In this document: piece by piece, positions 4,566 through 5,362 of the stretch
Layout of the letters: every line of letters begins with the position of its first letter
How positions within the stretch are numbered: position 1 is the stretch's first letter
Assembly: GCA_934773085.1 (NCBI GenBank)
Contig: CAKVMU010000125.1
Coordinates: 1 to 5,362, forward strand
Source: an uncultured Candidatus Melainabacteria bacterium
Lineage (GTDB): Bacteria > Cyanobacteriota > Vampirovibrionia > Gastranaerophilales > Gastranaerophilaceae
Direction of reading: 5' to 3'
DNA length: 5,362 nt
Translations under genes and position numbers: made by a program
Notes under the pieces: model-generated
Databases searched by the model: none
The model's input: the letters and a program-made list of their open reading frames with translations, nothing else
What the model was told of the DNA's origin: nothing

Positions 4566-4829
4566 TTGAAAAGGATATCAGAACAGAATATTCTTACTTT
4601 AAAAGAGCAAGAAGTAGTATATTGTTTAGCTTCCGGCTTATCAAATAAGGATATAGCTACTCGTATGAAGGTTTCCATACATACGGTGAAAGCTCATCTT
4701 GAGTCTATTTATGAAAAGCTAAAAGTAGAAAATCGTTTACAAGCTGTTATAAGAGCATTACAGTTAAATTTTATTAACATAAATGAAATTGATATAATTA
4801 ATGTTGATACAGACAAAAGATATAAGTAG
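4566..4829 (+). CDS. Stand-alone LuxR/GerE-type helix-turn-helix DNA-binding protein (87 aa)
   Basis: Residues about 9-68 form a complete LuxR C-terminal (GerE-like) four-helix DNA-binding domain. LTLKEQEVVYCLASG is the first helix with the family's conserved glutamate, SNKDIATRM the scaffold helix, SIHTVKAHLESIYEKL the recognition helix with the TVKAH signature, and VENRLQAV the dimerisation helix. No receiver or ligand-binding domain precedes it, so it resembles the short GerE class of transcription factors rather than a response regulator. About 20 polar, asparagine- and aspartate-rich residues follow the domain. It starts with TTG behind AAGGA. Its promoter overlaps a perfect inverted repeat, which suggests autoregulation. 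It diverges from the glycine-zipper gene across 182 bp and may control it; its actual targets are unknown. Its stop lies 14 bp before the terminator shared with pnp. Confidence 0.88.
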   Translation: MKRISEQNILTLKEQEVVYCLASGLSNKDIATRMKVSIHTVKAHLESIYEKLKVENRLQAVIRALQLNFININEIDIINVDTDKRYK

Positions 4830-4843
4830 AATTTTTTTTATAT

Positions 4844-4882
4844 AAAAAAGCGGGTCGTGAATCTCACAACCCGCCATTTTTT
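4844..4882. terminator. Bidirectional rho-independent terminator between the HTH gene and pnp
   Basis: An 11-bp stem (4850-4860 with 4864-4874) around a 3-nt ATC loop is flanked by an A run on the left and a T run on the right, so it can act in both directions. In the minus-strand RNA the single irregular position is a G-U pair; in the plus-strand RNA it is a C-A mismatch. The stem is therefore better for pnp, whose stop is 23 bp from it, but is usable for the HTH gene, which ends at 4829. Confidence 0.9.
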
Positions 4883-4896
4883 GTTTATTAATCAAT

Positions 4897-5362
4897 CTAA
4901 GCGTTGAGACATTTAGCCTTGTCTTCTTCGGTAACGCCTTTGATTGTCAAGTTTACACGACCCTTATCGTCGATTTTGATAACTTTAACAATAACTTCAT
5001 CACCTACGTTAACATGAGGTTCAATTGTTTCAATTCTTTCTTGGCAGATTTGAGATATGTGAACCATACCGTCTTTTCCGCCACCCAATTCAACGAATGC
5101 ACCGATAGGAATGATTCTAACAACTTTACCTTTTATAACCAGTCCAACTTCAGGTTTGAATGTTAAGTCGTTAATCATTTTCTTAGCGATAGCAGCGCCT
5201 TCTTGGTCGTTAGAAGTAATTGTAACAACACCTGTGTCTTGAATGTCAATTTCTGCGCCGGAAGCATCAATGATAGCACGGATTTGTTTTCCGCCAGGTC
5301 CGATAACTGTTCCGATGTCTTCAACCGGAATTGTCATTGTTGTGATGCTTGGTGCAAATGGA
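4897..5362 (-). CDS. pnp: Polynucleotide phosphorylase, C-terminal KH and S1 domains (5' part outside window)
   Basis: PNPase degrades RNA from the 3' end by phosphorolysis, releasing nucleoside diphosphates, and can also add 3' tails; it works as a cytoplasmic trimer, often with a helicase and an endoribonuclease. The frame is open to the right edge, so the two RNase PH-like catalytic domains lie outside. The 155 codons seen begin with PFAPSITTMTIPVEDIG, the usual entry to the KH domain. The KH domain has its RNA-binding GXXG loop as IGPGGKQI. The S1 domain follows (GKVVRIIPIGAFVELGGGKDGMVHISQI, then VGDEVIVKVIKIDDKGRVNLTIKGV). The protein ends about 12 residues after the S1 domain, without the long acidic or basic tail some bacteria have. 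The stop is TAG, followed by a strong terminator. The internal methionine before TIPVEDIG is not the start. Confidence 0.96.
   Translation of the reverse strand, partial: PFAPSITTMTIPVEDIGTVIGPGGKQIRAIIDASGAEIDIQDTGVVTITSNDQEGAAIAKKMINDLTFKPEVGLVIKGKVVRIIPIGAFVELGGGKDGMVHISQICQERIETIEPHVNVGDEVIVKVIKIDDKGRVNLTIKGVTEEDKAKCLNA

Overview
The window is AT-rich, densely packed bacterial DNA. It has two conserved housekeeping or metabolic genes at its edges and about 4 kb of unrecognised, probably lineage-specific genes between them. The left edge holds the N-terminal 236 codons of adhE (bifunctional acetaldehyde/alcohol dehydrogenase, minus strand). The right edge holds the C-terminal KH and S1 domains of polynucleotide phosphorylase (pnp, minus strand). 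AdhE points to a fermentative, probably anaerobic organism. The AT-rich composition, strong AGGAG ribosome binding sites, and small proteins opening with a short 'MRISPISQNNQSFKA' head remind me of gut Candidatus Gastranaerophilales (Melainabacteria/Vampirovibrionia). That placement is from memory and is tentative.

Layout, left to right: adhE (minus, runs off the left edge) with a good promoter at 751-779. Next is a strong hairpin terminator at 851-887 serving a 410-residue coiled-coil protein (974-2206, minus). A 189-bp divergent intergenic region follows. Then come three tandem paralogous small genes on the plus strand (2396-2662, 2719-2994, 3042-3323) whose starts are exactly 323 bp apart. 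Converging on them, with an 11-bp overlap of stop codons, is a 356-residue protein (3313-4383, minus) ending in a glycine-zipper-like hydrophobic tail. Across a second divergent region carrying inverted repeats lies a small stand-alone LuxR/GerE-type DNA-binding protein (4566-4829, plus, TTG start). A bidirectional terminator separates it from pnp.

How the parts may fit together: the three small genes look like one operon driven by an extended -10 promoter at 2345-2374, each with its own nearly identical ribosome binding site. Their leader and first 22 codons are almost constant, while the rest of each protein has diverged strongly. The 356-residue neighbour has a tail of the kind seen in pore-forming or membrane-inserting proteins. 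A toxin or effector facing a tandem family of small partner or immunity proteins is therefore a testable idea, but nothing in the sequence proves it. The LuxR-type regulator is divergent from the 356-residue gene and has a perfect 7-bp inverted repeat over its own -35, so it may control itself, that neighbour, or both.
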